This document shows, piece after piece, positions 25,624 to 34,097 of a stretch of DNA of 39,717 bases. The notes under the pieces were generated by a model. The model saw only the letters and a program-made list of their open reading frames with translations. It ran no database searches and was not told where the DNA came from. The stretch is from Ignisphaera sp. (GTDB lineage Archaea; Thermoproteota; Thermoprotei_A; Sulfolobales; Ignisphaeraceae), in assembly GCA_025058535.1 (NCBI GenBank), contig JANXEL010000030.1:1-39717 (forward strand), in the 5' to 3' direction. Each line of letters starts with the position of its first letter. Position 1 is the first letter of the stretch. Both the position numbers and the translations under genes were made by a program.

Positions 25624-26982
25624 CTATATGGGCCCCGGCATCATTGGCGGTACGTGGTACAGCGATTCCTCAACAACTATTTCCTTATCCTTATTAACAG
25701 CTATGTAGAGCGCTATCATTGTTATTATGCTGCTTGAATATGAGAGTGGAGAGACTATATTTCTTCCCGTTTCACCTGCCAAATCCTTTGATGAGAGGTT
25801 GACTTCATAGGCAATATTCTTATCAACGCCTACAACAACGTTCCACATAGGTGAAATTTTTAGAACGTCCGTCACGATCCTTCCACTGAAGCGGATGAGA
25901 ACCCCATAACCATCGTACGAAGCCACACCGCTGATTTTAATGGTTATACGCACACCCTGCTCCGATCTTACTATCATTGTATCTGATAGTGTTATCTCTG
26001 ATGATGGTGGTCCATTGAATAGGCCGGACCAGTAAAGTCGATTGAAAACAACCCGCGGATCATCCTTAGATGGAGTTATTTTGTCTCCCGTCATTGGAGT
26101 AAATGCCGCCTGATCTTCACTGTAGGTTTCCCGATCTATATTCCACACATTTATGTTAACTACATATGCACCTCTAAGGTTTGGTGCTACAAGTGCTGAA
26201 TATACGCCTCCAGCCATAACAGCTATCAACAGTATTGCCAAGATCGTTTTGGTGATTTTTCCTAGACCTATGGGCTCCATCCATGTAGTGTATATTCTAA
26301 AGAACCCGAAATCTTCTGCGAAACTGCTTGCGGATTTTCTCTTAGATAGAGCATAGATAGATGCGATACCTGCTACAAAACCCCCCACATGTGCAAAGAA
26401 CGCAACGCTTCCAAACCTCATATATCCATAGACAACCTGAAGTGCAAACCAGAATAGTAGAAATGCTGAGGCAATGGTAGTGAAACAAAGTGGTACTATG
26501 AAGAGGAAGTAGCAGATGGATAGTCTTCGCCTGGGAAACAACATTAAGTATGCACCGAGGATGCCACTGATTGCACCTGAAGCACCAACGGCTGGTATAA
26601 TGAGGTTGAGGGGTCCCCAAAGGGGAATGAAGCCTGTATGAAAAACTATTGCAGACAATCCGGATGCGAAATATAGTAGTGTAAATTTAACGCTCCCTAG
26701 AGTATTCTCCAGCTCCTTACCAAACATGTAGAGAAACCACATATTGAAGAATATGTGAAATATATCACCATGTGTAAACATGCTCGATAATATTCTATAC
26801 CACTGCTCTGGATACTGAAGAAGAACTGGGACGTAGGCCAATACATCTATCCATTCATTAGATGTGGAGTAGAAGAAGTTTTGAGATGATGTTACAAGGT
26901 ACACAATGGTATTTAAAGCGATGAGCAGGTATGTAGCCCACGGTCTTCTTCTCTTTTCCCACCACAGCAGCTCATAGGACAT
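25624..26982 (-). CDS. Rhomboid intramembrane serine protease with long C-terminal extension
   Basis: A 452-residue membrane protein. Six helices of the rhomboid core fill about 15-212, with HIFFNMW at 76-82 (oxyanion Asn80), GASGAISG at 133-140 (nucleophile Ser135) and AHVGGF at 197-202 (general base His198). A cytosolic link to about 245 leads to a seventh helix at about 247-265. A roughly 150-residue beta-rich domain on the outer face (270-420) follows, with repeated 'V/I-x-V' strands, and a last hydrophobic segment near 421-437. Ordinary prokaryotic rhomboids end soon after the core, so this appended domain is unusual; it might present or recognise substrates. It is first in an operon with moaB. 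Confidence 0.9.
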   Translation of the reverse strand: MSYELLWWEKRRRPWATYLLIALNTIVYLVTSSQNFFYSTSNEWIDVLAYVPVLLQYPEQWYRILSSMFTHGDIFHIFFNMWFLYMFGKELENTLGSVKFTLLYFASGLSAIVFHTGFIPLWGPLNLIIPAVGASGAISGILGAYLMLFPRRRLSICYFLFIVPLCFTTIASAFLLFWFALQVVYGYMRFGSVAFFAHVGGFVAGIASIYALSKRKSASSFAEDFGFFRIYTTWMEPIGLGKITKTILAILLIAVMAGGVYSALVAPNLRGAYVVNINVWNIDRETYSEDQAAFTPMTGDKITPSKDDPRVVFNRLYWSGLFNGPPSSEITLSDTMIVRSEQGVRITIKISGVASYDGYGVLIRFSGRIVTDVLKISPMWNVVVGVDKNIAYEVNLSSKDLAGETGRNIVSPLSYSSSIITMIALYIAVNKDKEIVVEESLYHVPPMMPGPI

Positions 26983-27070
26983 CCAGTACGTACCTCATTG
27001 ACTCGGTTATAGATAAATATCTTTAATGCCGTATAAAAGTATTATCAGCCTACGCCCATATACAGCAATG

Positions 27071-27973
27071 CTAAACATGAACGATTACACCAGGTTTCCA
27101 TAATGGTACTCCACTATACACTGATACTGGGTAGCACTTAGCTACAAACAGGTATATGATTGGCCTCCCTATGACGTTCTCCACTTCAGTTAAATACTCG
27201 TAGTTCGCCATACCCTTTGATATAATCACATCTGCATTAACTACAGCGTCGATTACTTCCTTCTTAACATCAGAGAGAAATATGCTTGAAGCATCGATAC
27301 CTGAGTCTATTACGCGACTAAAACTTTTCTCTAATTCAGCATAGGGTGCGTCGTTTATGGATACATCATTCTGGAAGGCTCCACCCTTAATAACTGCTGT
27401 TACATTCTTACCACTACTCTTGAGAACATCAGCAAGGAGTCTATCTAGGACAGCCTCCCCAGCATTATCGAGAATCACAACTATGTTTCTCGCTTTTTCA
27501 ATGATTTCCAAAGCAGCATTAATATCCCCATGTATTTCCAGTGTGAGTGTCTTTCTTAACAATTCTGCTGCTTCGGGAGGTTTATAGTTTACAACACCCA
27601 TGTCCAGCAGATTTCCAGCTATAGAGAATTTTATAGCCATCAATAGTTTCTCTCTGAGATCTCCTAACATTGAAATCCATTCACTAGCTTCCCGATAAGC
27701 ATCTAAGAGCTTCTTATGAAGCTCTATTTTAAATCTTAGATACGGATCCTCAGTATCCGAAAGTCTTTTAACTAATCTAAATAACTCTGTTGCAATATAT
27801 GTTGGTATGCACCTTGCACTATTTTTATCATCACATGAGGACAGCAACCTATTCAATTCCTCAACAACTCTCCTCATTGCCTCAATTCGCTCACCTTCAC
27901 TGTTAAACAGCATTGATATCTCTCTATACCTAACCTGCAGCTGGCATGATATGCATTCAGCATAGAGCTTCAT
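27071..27973 (-). CDS. DUF89 / ARMT1-like damage-control phosphatase
   Basis: A metal-dependent phosphatase family that removes phosphate from damaged or side-product sugar phosphates and nucleotides. The 300-residue form is normal for archaea. It begins with a CxxC (Cys7, Cys10), continues with FSIAGNLLDMGV, then VVILDNAGEAVLDR, which contains the Asp/Asn pair that binds metal, VIKGGAFQNDVS, and ISKGMANYEYL. The open frame extends to 28087, but an ATG at 27973 fits the family start, has GGAGGGT upstream, and is consistent with a TATA-like tract near 28025. The extra 38 residues do not look like protein of this family. It diverges from the MATE exporter gene. Confidence 0.9.
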   Translation of the reverse strand: MKLYAECISCQLQVRYREISMLFNSEGERIEAMRRVVEELNRLLSSCDDKNSARCIPTYIATELFRLVKRLSDTEDPYLRFKIELHKKLLDAYREASEWISMLGDLREKLLMAIKFSIAGNLLDMGVVNYKPPEAAELLRKTLTLEIHGDINAALEIIEKARNIVVILDNAGEAVLDRLLADVLKSSGKNVTAVIKGGAFQNDVSINDAPYAELEKSFSRVIDSGIDASSIFLSDVKKEVIDAVVNADVIISKGMANYEYLTEVENVIGRPIIYLFVAKCYPVSVYSGVPLWKPGVIVHV

Positions 27974-28239
27974 TGATATACCCTCCATTGCCGCCTGGTT
28001 AATTGGATATATTATAGAGATTGAACTTAAAAGTGTGGTACTCGTAACATTCTCCAACGAGTGTGATATTGGAGTACACCTAGACACTCTCTTTCTCTAC
28101 TAAACTCTAGCAGCAATATACATGCTGGACAAGCTGTCTAGAATCTAGAAGTATTTACTTACTTTTCAATCCTCCTTTAAGGGTCACGTTAAGCTTTAAT
28201 ACTTCTAATCCATCTCTAATTCTTAATGCAGTAGATATA

Positions 28240-28259
28240 ACTATAGATATATCTATAGT
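28240..28259. promoter_or_regulatory. 20-base perfect palindrome ahead of the MATE gene, possible operator
   Basis: ACTATAGATATATCTATAGT is a perfect palindrome ending 13 bases before the predicted start codon of the MATE exporter and 4 bases before the upstream GTG. Its TATATA core could also form part of the initiation region. The symmetry suits a dimeric winged-helix repressor. No regulator gene is next to it. Confidence 0.45.
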
Positions 28260-28272
28260 ATAGGTGGATGGA

Positions 28273-29664
28273 TTGAAAAGAGCTGACGATGGACTCATTA
28301 CTAAGTACAGGGATAAAATACTGCACGGCTCATTATACAGAGTCTTAATTTGGCTTGGACTACCCATAGTCTTAGTTCAGCTGGTTAACATCTCCTACAA
28401 CCTTGCAGATGCATTCTGGCTTTCACAATACTCAACAGTCACCTTAGCGGTACCGAGGCAGGTTTGGCCTACATTCATGCTTTTTCAAGCACTTGCTATG
28501 GCCCTAAGTGCTGCAAATCAGACCCTCATCTCGCAGTACGTTGGAGCAAAAATGTATAATGAAGCTGCTAGGGTTATCAGACAGTACCTCACAGTTTCAA
28601 CATCATTTGGTGCAATCTTAGGTATCTCCTACTATCTACTCAGACCCTTAGTGTTTTCATCAATAACCACCGTACCACAAGAAATCTACAATGACGTGCT
28701 TAGCTACTCTGCTATAATAACCGTTGACCTAACAGCTAGCTACTTCGGTCTATGTTTTACCACAATTCTTCAAAGTATAGGCGATACCAAGAGTCCTGCT
28801 GTGGTAAATGGTGTATCAGCGCTCATTAACATCGTTCTAGACCCCTTTATGATACTGGGTATAGGCCCTTTTCCGAGAATGGGTGTAGTAGGAGCTGCAA
28901 TAGCAACTGTTATAGCACGCATCTCTGGAGGTGCGATACTTGTGCATATTGTCCTTAAGAGATTTTCATTTCTAAGGATAGCATTTACCAGCGCTATAGA
29001 CGCGTTTTGGGTTAAATCAATGATTCGTATAGGCCTTCCAATACTGCTGATGAATGTGCTAAACAGCACCGCCTTCATGTTCCAGCTTAGACTCATTAAT
29101 CTTTTCGGTATTGTGGCTTCTACCGCTTGGGGTATAGGCTTTACTACTATAGACCTTGCTGATGCCGTAATGTGGGGGCTTACACAGGCCACAGCAATCG
29201 TTATAGGACAGTGTCTCGGAGCTCAAAGCACAGACAGAGCTAAGCTGACTGCAAAGGCTTCGAACACCATCGTTGGTCTAAGCCTTACAGTTGGAGGTGC
29301 AGTAACCTATTTGATTAGAGGAGCCATAATATCCCTCTTCCTATCTAACGACAATCCGCTGTCTATGAGCATATACATCGAAACCGAAAGATTCCTCACG
29401 TGGGCACTTGGAACGCTTCCGTTCTTTGGCCTATTCTTTGTTGGAATGTCCGTTGGGAGAGGATCTGGACATACACTCTATCCAACAGTAATAGGCATTG
29501 TAAGGCTGTGGATTATAAGAATAGGTCTGGGCTACCTGCTCTCCCTATACATAGGGTCGAGCGGTGTATGGATGGCGTTCGGCCTAAGCAATATATTCTC
29601 GGGTATAGCCTCACTTATATGGGTTAACAGAGGAGGGTGGGCAAAACCTGTCATAAAGAGGTAG
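28273..29664 (+). CDS. MATE family multidrug/toxin efflux transporter
   Basis: Exports drugs, metabolites or cationic compounds using an ion gradient, in the cell membrane. About 463 residues form twelve hydrophobic segments in two six-helix halves. The first half holds LPIVLVQLVNISYNLADAFWL and ALAMALSAANQTLISQYVGA; the second holds IGLPILLMNVLN and LTQATAIVIGQCLGAQ, the repeated MATE signature. The preferred start is TTG 28273, with GGTG at 28263-28266 and a 6-base spacer; GTG 28264 overlaps that motif. A perfect 20-base palindrome sits just upstream. The next gene, CinA-like, begins 74 bases downstream on the same strand. Confidence 0.93.
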   Translation: MKRADDGLITKYRDKILHGSLYRVLIWLGLPIVLVQLVNISYNLADAFWLSQYSTVTLAVPRQVWPTFMLFQALAMALSAANQTLISQYVGAKMYNEAARVIRQYLTVSTSFGAILGISYYLLRPLVFSSITTVPQEIYNDVLSYSAIITVDLTASYFGLCFTTILQSIGDTKSPAVVNGVSALINIVLDPFMILGIGPFPRMGVVGAAIATVIARISGGAILVHIVLKRFSFLRIAFTSAIDAFWVKSMIRIGLPILLMNVLNSTAFMFQLRLINLFGIVASTAWGIGFTTIDLADAVMWGLTQATAIVIGQCLGAQSTDRAKLTAKASNTIVGLSLTVGGAVTYLIRGAIISLFLSNDNPLSMSIYIETERFLTWALGTLPFFGLFFVGMSVGRGSGHTLYPTVIGIVRLWIIRIGLGYLLSLYIGSSGVWMAFGLSNIFSGIASLIWVNRGGWAKPVIKR

Positions 29665-29738
29665 TAGCATAGTCTACCATTGCTAGCAATACCGCTTATA
29701 AAAATTAGATGCAGAAACTCTTATCCCTGGTGAGGTTC

Positions 29739-30557
29739 GTGTCGTCATACGATGCGTGGATAATGAGTCTGGGAACTGAAGTCGTTCAGGGAAGAGTCTT
29801 AAACACAAATGCTTCGTATCTTGGTAGGAGACTTACCCTACTCGGTTTTAGAGTTGTTGGAATCCTATCTCTAATAGATGATGTCGATATCATTGCTAGA
29901 TACATAACGGTAGTTCTACGTGATAGACCTAGAGTCATTGTAACAACGGGAGGTCTCGGTCCCACCTACGATGATAGAACCCTAGAGGCTGTTGCAAAAG
30001 CACTCAATAGAAAACTCGCACTAAGCTATGATGCACTCAATATGGTTAAGAGAAAGTATGAAGCCAGAAATATGCCTTTAACTGAAGAGAGAATTAAAAT
30101 GGCCTATCTACCCGATGGCAGTATTGCTATACCGAATCCCGTGGGTACAGCACCCGGCTGCTGGATTGAAGTGGAGAACGCGATTATGATATCTCTACCG
30201 GGTGTGCCTCAAGAAATGGAGGCAATGTGGGAGTCCTGGGTTGAACCAAGACTTAGACTAATAGGTCCTTCAGTATACATTGCTGAAATTTTGATGAAAA
30301 TTGTTGGTGTCCCGGAATCCTCCCTTGCACCAATAGTGAAAGGTGTTCTCAGGGAAGCTCCGGCTGAACTCTATATAAAATCGCATCCAAAAGGGGAGGA
30401 GCTGGGTAAACCGGTAATAGAACTTTACATAATGTGCTCAAGCAGGGAAAAAGAAAAAGCAATGACAACAGCTGAAAACACTGCTAGTAAGATAATGAGT
30501 ATCATAAAGACCGAGTTTAAAGCATCAGTGGAGGTGCTGACTAGGGGGGTAGTATAA
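29739..30557 (+). CDS. CinA N-terminal (molybdopterin-binding-fold) family protein
   Basis: A 272-residue COG1058-type protein. SLGTEVVQGRVLNTNASYL at the N terminus, VTTGGLGPTYDDRTLEAVAKAL, NPVGTAPGCWIE and SLPGVPQEMEAMW are the standard motifs of the CinA domain, which in bacteria acts as an ADP-ribose or related pyrophosphatase in NAD salvage. The C-terminal NMN-deamidase domain of bacterial CinA is absent, as in other archaeal members. I chose GTG 29739 because GGTGA lies at 29729-29733 with a 5-base spacer and the family normally starts about six residues before the first strand. An ATG at 29709 would add ten residues. It converges on the acylphosphatase-like gene with a 3-base gap. Confidence 0.88.
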   Translation: MSSYDAWIMSLGTEVVQGRVLNTNASYLGRRLTLLGFRVVGILSLIDDVDIIARYITVVLRDRPRVIVTTGGLGPTYDDRTLEAVAKALNRKLALSYDALNMVKRKYEARNMPLTEERIKMAYLPDGSIAIPNPVGTAPGCWIEVENAIMISLPGVPQEMEAMWESWVEPRLRLIGPSVYIAEILMKIVGVPESSLAPIVKGVLREAPAELYIKSHPKGEELGKPVIELYIMCSSREKEKAMTTAENTASKIMSIIKTEFKASVEVLTRGVV

Positions 30558-30560
30558 CCT

Positions 30561-30878
30561 TTAGAATTCCCTATAATCTACATCAAACATAGGTGAACCG
30601 CAGGATTCACCAGCACCATCAGAGACTGTTACGCTATTAATCAATGCAAATGGAGGACCTCTACTGAGGTTCTCTAAAAACTCATTAATCTGCTCCTCCC
30701 CGCCTTCAATACAGATGAGCTCCTTACCCTCCTCTACATCCTTTAGATGGCCTCTCAAACCAAGTCTCCTAGCAAGTAGATATACATGTGCCTTAAAACC
30801 CGTACCCCTTAGCACGCCCTCTACAACTATTTTAACGGTTTTCGTACCATAACACCACGAACTGGTGCTAGCACACAA
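30561..30878 (-). CDS. Acylphosphatase-fold protein with altered catalytic residues
   Basis: A 105-residue ferredoxin-like alpha/beta protein with the acylphosphatase pattern. VEGVLRGTGFKAHVYLLARRLGL corresponds to 'V.G.VQGVGFR..', GHLKDVEEG to 'GWVRN..DG', and FLENLSRGPPFALINSV to the GP segment. The catalytic arginine of GVGFR is Lys29 here, and the catalytic asparagine of the second motif is Asp47. Loss of both makes acylphosphate hydrolysis doubtful; it may bind phosphate compounds or act as a structural or sensor domain. The TTG start at 30878, with GGGGAG just upstream, is uncertain because no other in-frame start precedes the first strand. Confidence 0.75.
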   Translation of the reverse strand: MCASTSSWCYGTKTVKIVVEGVLRGTGFKAHVYLLARRLGLRGHLKDVEEGKELICIEGGEEQINEFLENLSRGPPFALINSVTVSDGAGESCGSPMFDVDYREF

Positions 30879-30961
30879 TTACTCCCCAATATAAGGATAA
30901 AAACGTTTTGATGGTTGTGATCTCCTTAGTATCTTGCAGTATGTCGCCATAGATGGGGAGA

Positions 30962-31501
30962 TCACTTTACTCTATTACCATATGAATTGATGTACACTAT
31001 TTCCTCTAATGGTTTTCTGGATCTTGGCTCAGGTTTTTCAGCTGGCCAGCCCACTGCTATTATTGCTATTGGCACTTTTTCACTTGGGATATTAAGGATG
31101 CGCTGAACCTGCAGCCTCTCCTCATCTCTTAGTATACCCTGCCACACTGTTCCAAGTCCGTAAGCATGAGCAGCTAGCATTATATAGTTTATTGAGTTTG
31201 CACAGTCTTGCTGGTATGTATTTGGTGATGATTTAGAATCACATATAACTACTATTCCCACAGGTGCTCCTCTTATTGGTTGAGGCCAAGGGTAGACTTC
31301 TGCAAGCCTATTTTTAACTACGCTGTCCGTAACCACTATGAATTCCCATGGCTGTATATTTCTTGCACTGGGAGCGTACCTTGCAACATCGAGAACTTTA
31401 AGTATTAAGTCGAGCGGAACTGGCTCATTTCTATACTTTCTAATACTTCTTCTCGTTCTTAGGAATTCTATATATAGATCCACACTTTTTTGCGCCTCCA
31501 C
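30962..31501 (-). CDS. Nitroreductase family FMN-dependent oxidoreductase
   Basis: An FMN protein that uses NAD(P)H to reduce nitroaromatics, quinones or flavins; the native substrate is unknown. The 179-residue product has the FMN phosphate motif RTRRSIRKY, ARYAPSARNIQPW, and LGTVWQGIL for the second flavin loop, plus AIIAVGWPAEKP near the end. The frame extends back to 31570, but a TATA element at 31538-31546 would place initiation near 31515, downstream of that codon. GTG 31501 has GGGGTG four bases upstream and suits the usual family length. I therefore use 31501. Confidence 0.88.
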   Translation of the reverse strand: MEAQKSVDLYIEFLRTRRSIRKYRNEPVPLDLILKVLDVARYAPSARNIQPWEFIVVTDSVVKNRLAEVYPWPQPIRGAPVGIVVICDSKSSPNTYQQDCANSINYIMLAAHAYGLGTVWQGILRDEERLQVQRILNIPSEKVPIAIIAVGWPAEKPEPRSRKPLEEIVYINSYGNRVK

Positions 31502-31537
31502 TTGGCACCCCGTTAGTGATAACTGCCGGTGCTGGTC

Positions 31538-31546
31538 TATAAAAAT
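31538..31546 (-). promoter_or_regulatory. TATA box for the nitroreductase gene
   Basis: The minus strand reads ATTTTTATA, a TATA-type element with predicted initiation near 31515. That position rules out the longest open frame (start 31570) for the nitroreductase and supports GTG 31501 with a leader of about 14 bases. Confidence 0.45.
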
Positions 31547-31617
31547 CTTGCAGCTCGTAGTAATTATCATGTTTGTTTTGGAATTGTAGACTACTTATTT
31601 TAGGTAGCTTTAGAGAG

Positions 31618-32532
31618 CTATGTGCGATCTAGAATATTTTCGACGATCTGTAGAACGTTTATAGCATTCCTGGGGCTTGCTAACCTACCGTACTTTCCAA
31701 ACTTTATAGCTTCTATAAAGCTCCTTACCTCTCTCTTTAGCGGTTCCTCACCGCTAAGCTTTAACGTATCGGTTGAACCATTATTCCACTCTATTACAAC
31801 ACTCTCTCTACTGCTGTCGCTCCTAACAAAAGCGTTTGTACCTATCACATCTATCTCCCTAACTTTATACGGTGCCACACCATCAGCATGTATACTGCAG
31901 TATATGTTTCTCACATTCAGAACCGCAATGACACTATCATCGGTCTCTGTGTGAAATACCTTCGCCAGTTCAACCCGCCAACTCTCTGCATCTGTGAGAA
32001 ATAGACATAGATCTATATCGTGTACCGCTAAATCTAGCACTATGCTGGTGCCCTTCAAGTGGTTAGGTCTTCTAGAAAATCTCCTGAATAGTATGAACTG
32101 CGGATTGAATTTTGATAGGAATTCTTTAATGAATTCCACAGTGTGACTAAACCTCATTACGTAGCCTACCCCTACAACTACATCCCTGCTGGTTGCCACC
32201 CTCTCAATTACCGAGAGGTCTCTAGAGTTTAGAGCTCCAGGTTTCTCAATAAGTGCGTGCTTACCAATACCCACAACTTTTAGTGCAATATCCGAGAGCG
32301 TATCTATAGGTGTTGCAATTATGACCGCATCCACATATCTTACGAACTCATCTAAATTACTAAAAGCATACGGAACTCCATAGATTTTAGCAACATCTAG
32401 AGCCCTAGATATATCAATATCACAAACAGCTGTAAACTCGAGATCTGAAGATAACTCTCTACTAAGTTCATATACCACCCTAGCATGGTTTCTACCCCAT
32501 CTACCAACACCAATAATACCCATTCTTATCAT
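31618..32532 (-). CDS. Gfo/Idh/MocA family oxidoreductase
   Basis: An NAD(P)-dependent dehydrogenase acting on sugars, inositols or amino-sugar nucleotides. The 304-residue product starts with the Rossmann motif MGIIGVGRWGRNHA, then AVCDID, DAVIIATP, the EKPGALN motif with the catalytic lysine, and LDLAVHDIDLCLFL with the catalytic aspartate and histidine. It is shorter than many members but complete. ATG 32532 is used; a GTG three codons earlier is possible. A TATA-like ATATTTATATG lies at about 32577-32590. The layout resembles dehydrogenases that act on UDP-sugars (WlbA-like), but the substrate cannot be fixed. Gene-poor sequence follows upstream. Confidence 0.9.
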   Translation of the reverse strand: MIRMGIIGVGRWGRNHARVVYELSRELSSDLEFTAVCDIDISRALDVAKIYGVPYAFSNLDEFVRYVDAVIIATPIDTLSDIALKVVGIGKHALIEKPGALNSRDLSVIERVATSRDVVVGVGYVMRFSHTVEFIKEFLSKFNPQFILFRRFSRRPNHLKGTSIVLDLAVHDIDLCLFLTDAESWRVELAKVFHTETDDSVIAVLNVRNIYCSIHADGVAPYKVREIDVIGTNAFVRSDSSRESVVIEWNNGSTDTLKLSGEEPLKREVRSFIEAIKFGKYGRLASPRNAINVLQIVENILDRT

Positions 32533-33259
32533 ACAACACACCCGCTTGTGCCACTAGATAGTGTGCAATAGAGCACCCATATAAATATAAGAATCTACCA
32601 TATTTTGTTGTGAGACCTCTCACTATTCGATTACAATAATTAAATCTCCTATAGCATTTCGCTAACTGCGTAGTGATTAGCTCTACACTACTTCTTACGA
32701 CTGGCCCAATTCATAGGCTTTCTCCACTACTAACTATCTTACATGTAACCAATGTGATGGTTTAATACACCACTTCAAAATCAACACAACTGTGTACCGT
32801 ATCTCCAATAGAACCACTTTAAATTGCTATCTAAAACTCTAGCTCATCTGCATCGGACTTTTGTCGCTGAATAGATGCAACCGACACCTGCGTTCATGAG
32901 AGTGCATTTTAATTCAGCGTTATGCTGAGGGAGACGTTGGCTGAAAGTCTTGATCAAAGTAGTAATGGCGGCTTAGGTTGATACACATCTAAAATAGTGT
33001 ACATGTGGCTGGGCGTGGCATATACATTAAAGTTGGTCGCTACACGGCCATAGTGTAAGAGGCTATCACAGATTCTCTACTTAGAATCAGGTAAACAACT
33101 AAGCAAAGGAGAGAATAGCCAAATAAAGGCGGATAGGTACAAATAGCAGTAGAATCAAAATAGGTTCATTACGATCCTAGCCTATTCCTCTGAGGAATAG
33201 AGTAAACAAAGTCTTTAATGAGTCTCTTCCTATGAAATCAACTTCCTAATACCCTCTCT
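32533..33259. other. Gene-poor interval, no supported gene
   Basis: All six frames are broken by stops every few dozen codons. Short runs such as those near 32940-33120 on the plus strand look weakly protein-like, but I cannot match them to a family. The interval holds the promoter of the oxidoreductase gene and the palindrome at 33182-33200. Together with the fragments at 33260-33756 it forms about 1.5 kb of apparently decayed DNA on the 3' side of tRNA-Leu. Confidence 0.5.
33182..33200. repeat. Perfect 19-base palindrome
   Basis: CTATTCCTC, a single T, then GAGGAATAG: nine-base arms with a one-base centre. As RNA such a tight loop is unfavourable, so a DNA-level site or a chance remnant is more likely than a hairpin. 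It lies in gene-poor sequence with no adjacent start codon. Confidence 0.5.
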
Positions 33260-33468
33260 CTAACTAATAGAGATAATGCAGACAATGAGTGATGGAGACA
33301 ACAACATGATAAGAATAATGAGTACACACAGTATTGTATACTCTCGATATTCAGCCAGTGAAAGCCATGTCAAGTGAATTAGTGTGCTGCATAAAACAGC
33401 ACTTACCACAGCACCAAGATATCTATCCCACTCGGTTCTCAGTGGAACCTCCCACTTGTGTACTTCAC
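33260..33468 (-). pseudogene. Hydrophobic reading-frame remnant without a start
   Basis: The minus-strand frame, starting after a stop near 33470, encodes about 70 residues ending at TAG 33260-33262. It contains two strong membrane-type segments, YLGAVVSAVLCSTLIHLTWL and ILCVLIILIMLLSPSLIVCII. There is no ATG, GTG or TTG in frame before the first segment, so it cannot be an intact gene as it stands. It overlaps the end of the PD-(D/E)XK fragment in another frame. It may be the remains of a membrane protein gene; a chance frame is possible. Confidence 0.25.
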
Positions 33469-33756
33469 CAACTGTTTACTAGCTCTAGCCACATCCTGTG
33501 CTGAAGAAAGCCTCCCCGGTACCTTGTACTCAATGATAACGTGCCCATACAGGGCATCCAATCTAGCACCTGAAACGAGAGTGTACTCATAGTGTCCATA
33601 TTGCGTTATGCCCAAGGACTTGAGGACTTTCTCCTCAATACACCTAGAAACTCCAATCCTCACTCCTTCCTCGTTAGTAGCTCTCCTAATACTGGATTTG
33701 AAACAGTTTAGAACATCATCCACATCTATTTGGGGGAAAGCGATTCTGCTACCCAA
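33439..33756 (-). pseudogene. PD-(D/E)XK nuclease-like fragment (restriction/methylase N-terminal type)
   Basis: 105 residues. HYEYTLVSGARLDALYGHVIIEYK contains an Asp67...Glu76-x-Lys78 arrangement like the PD-(D/E)XK nuclease core. The same segment is found near the N terminus of large Eco57I-type restriction-methylases and related helicase-nucleases in thermophilic archaea. After it the protein goes on only to QLVKYTSGRFH and stops, where relatives continue for hundreds of residues. The only start is a weak TTG at 33756 with no ribosome-binding site. I read it as a truncated leftover of a defence or mobile-element gene next to tRNA-Leu. A free-standing small nuclease is the alternative. Confidence 0.5.
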
Positions 33757-34012
33757 ATCTAATCACAGATAACCAACCACTCCTCTCGTACCAGCTCCAG
33801 TGATCCTCAGATAGGCTCTACCCATAAAGTTTCCTAAAAAGCCCTCTAATAAAGCTTATTCTATGGGTGAGACCGGCTTTAAGCCAAACAATTTCTCCTA
33901 AGGCTGAAGTCCACCCAGGCTGAGCTACATAGTTGTGTTCTAGGAATCTAGTGAGATTTCCTGCACTGTAAAAAAGGAAGAGGTGGTTAACTCATTTATG
34001 CAGGACCGTAGG

Positions 34013-34097
34013 TGCGGGGGGTGGGATTTGAACCCACGCAGGCCTATGCCATCGGGGCCTAAGCCCGACCCCTTTGACCTAGCTCGGGCACCCCCGC
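34013..34097 (-). tRNA. tRNA-Leu (anticodon UAG)
   Basis: On the minus strand GCGGGGG (34097-34091) pairs with CCCCCGC (34020-34014), with discriminator A at 34013. The anticodon stem is TCGGG/CCCGA around the loop CTTAGGC, giving anticodon TAG. A long variable arm follows, then the T arm GTGGG-TTCAAAT-CCCAC. The 85-base length and long variable arm fit a class II leucine tRNA. No intron is seen. The 3' end is followed by CCT, so CCA must be added after transcription. TTATTTAAG on the minus strand near 34139 is a likely TATA box. The 5' leader carries a 12-base complement of the T arm. Confidence 0.96.

Noticed and set aside
32940-33130. Protein-like stretches on the plus strand suggesting a transposase remnant
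   Set aside because: No transposase motif or terminal repeats could be seen and the frames are short and broken.
32533-34012. Second copy of the tRNA-Leu 3' end as an attachment site
   Set aside because: I looked for a direct repeat of the T arm and acceptor sequence and saw none; only the inverted 12-base copy on the other side of the tRNA exists.
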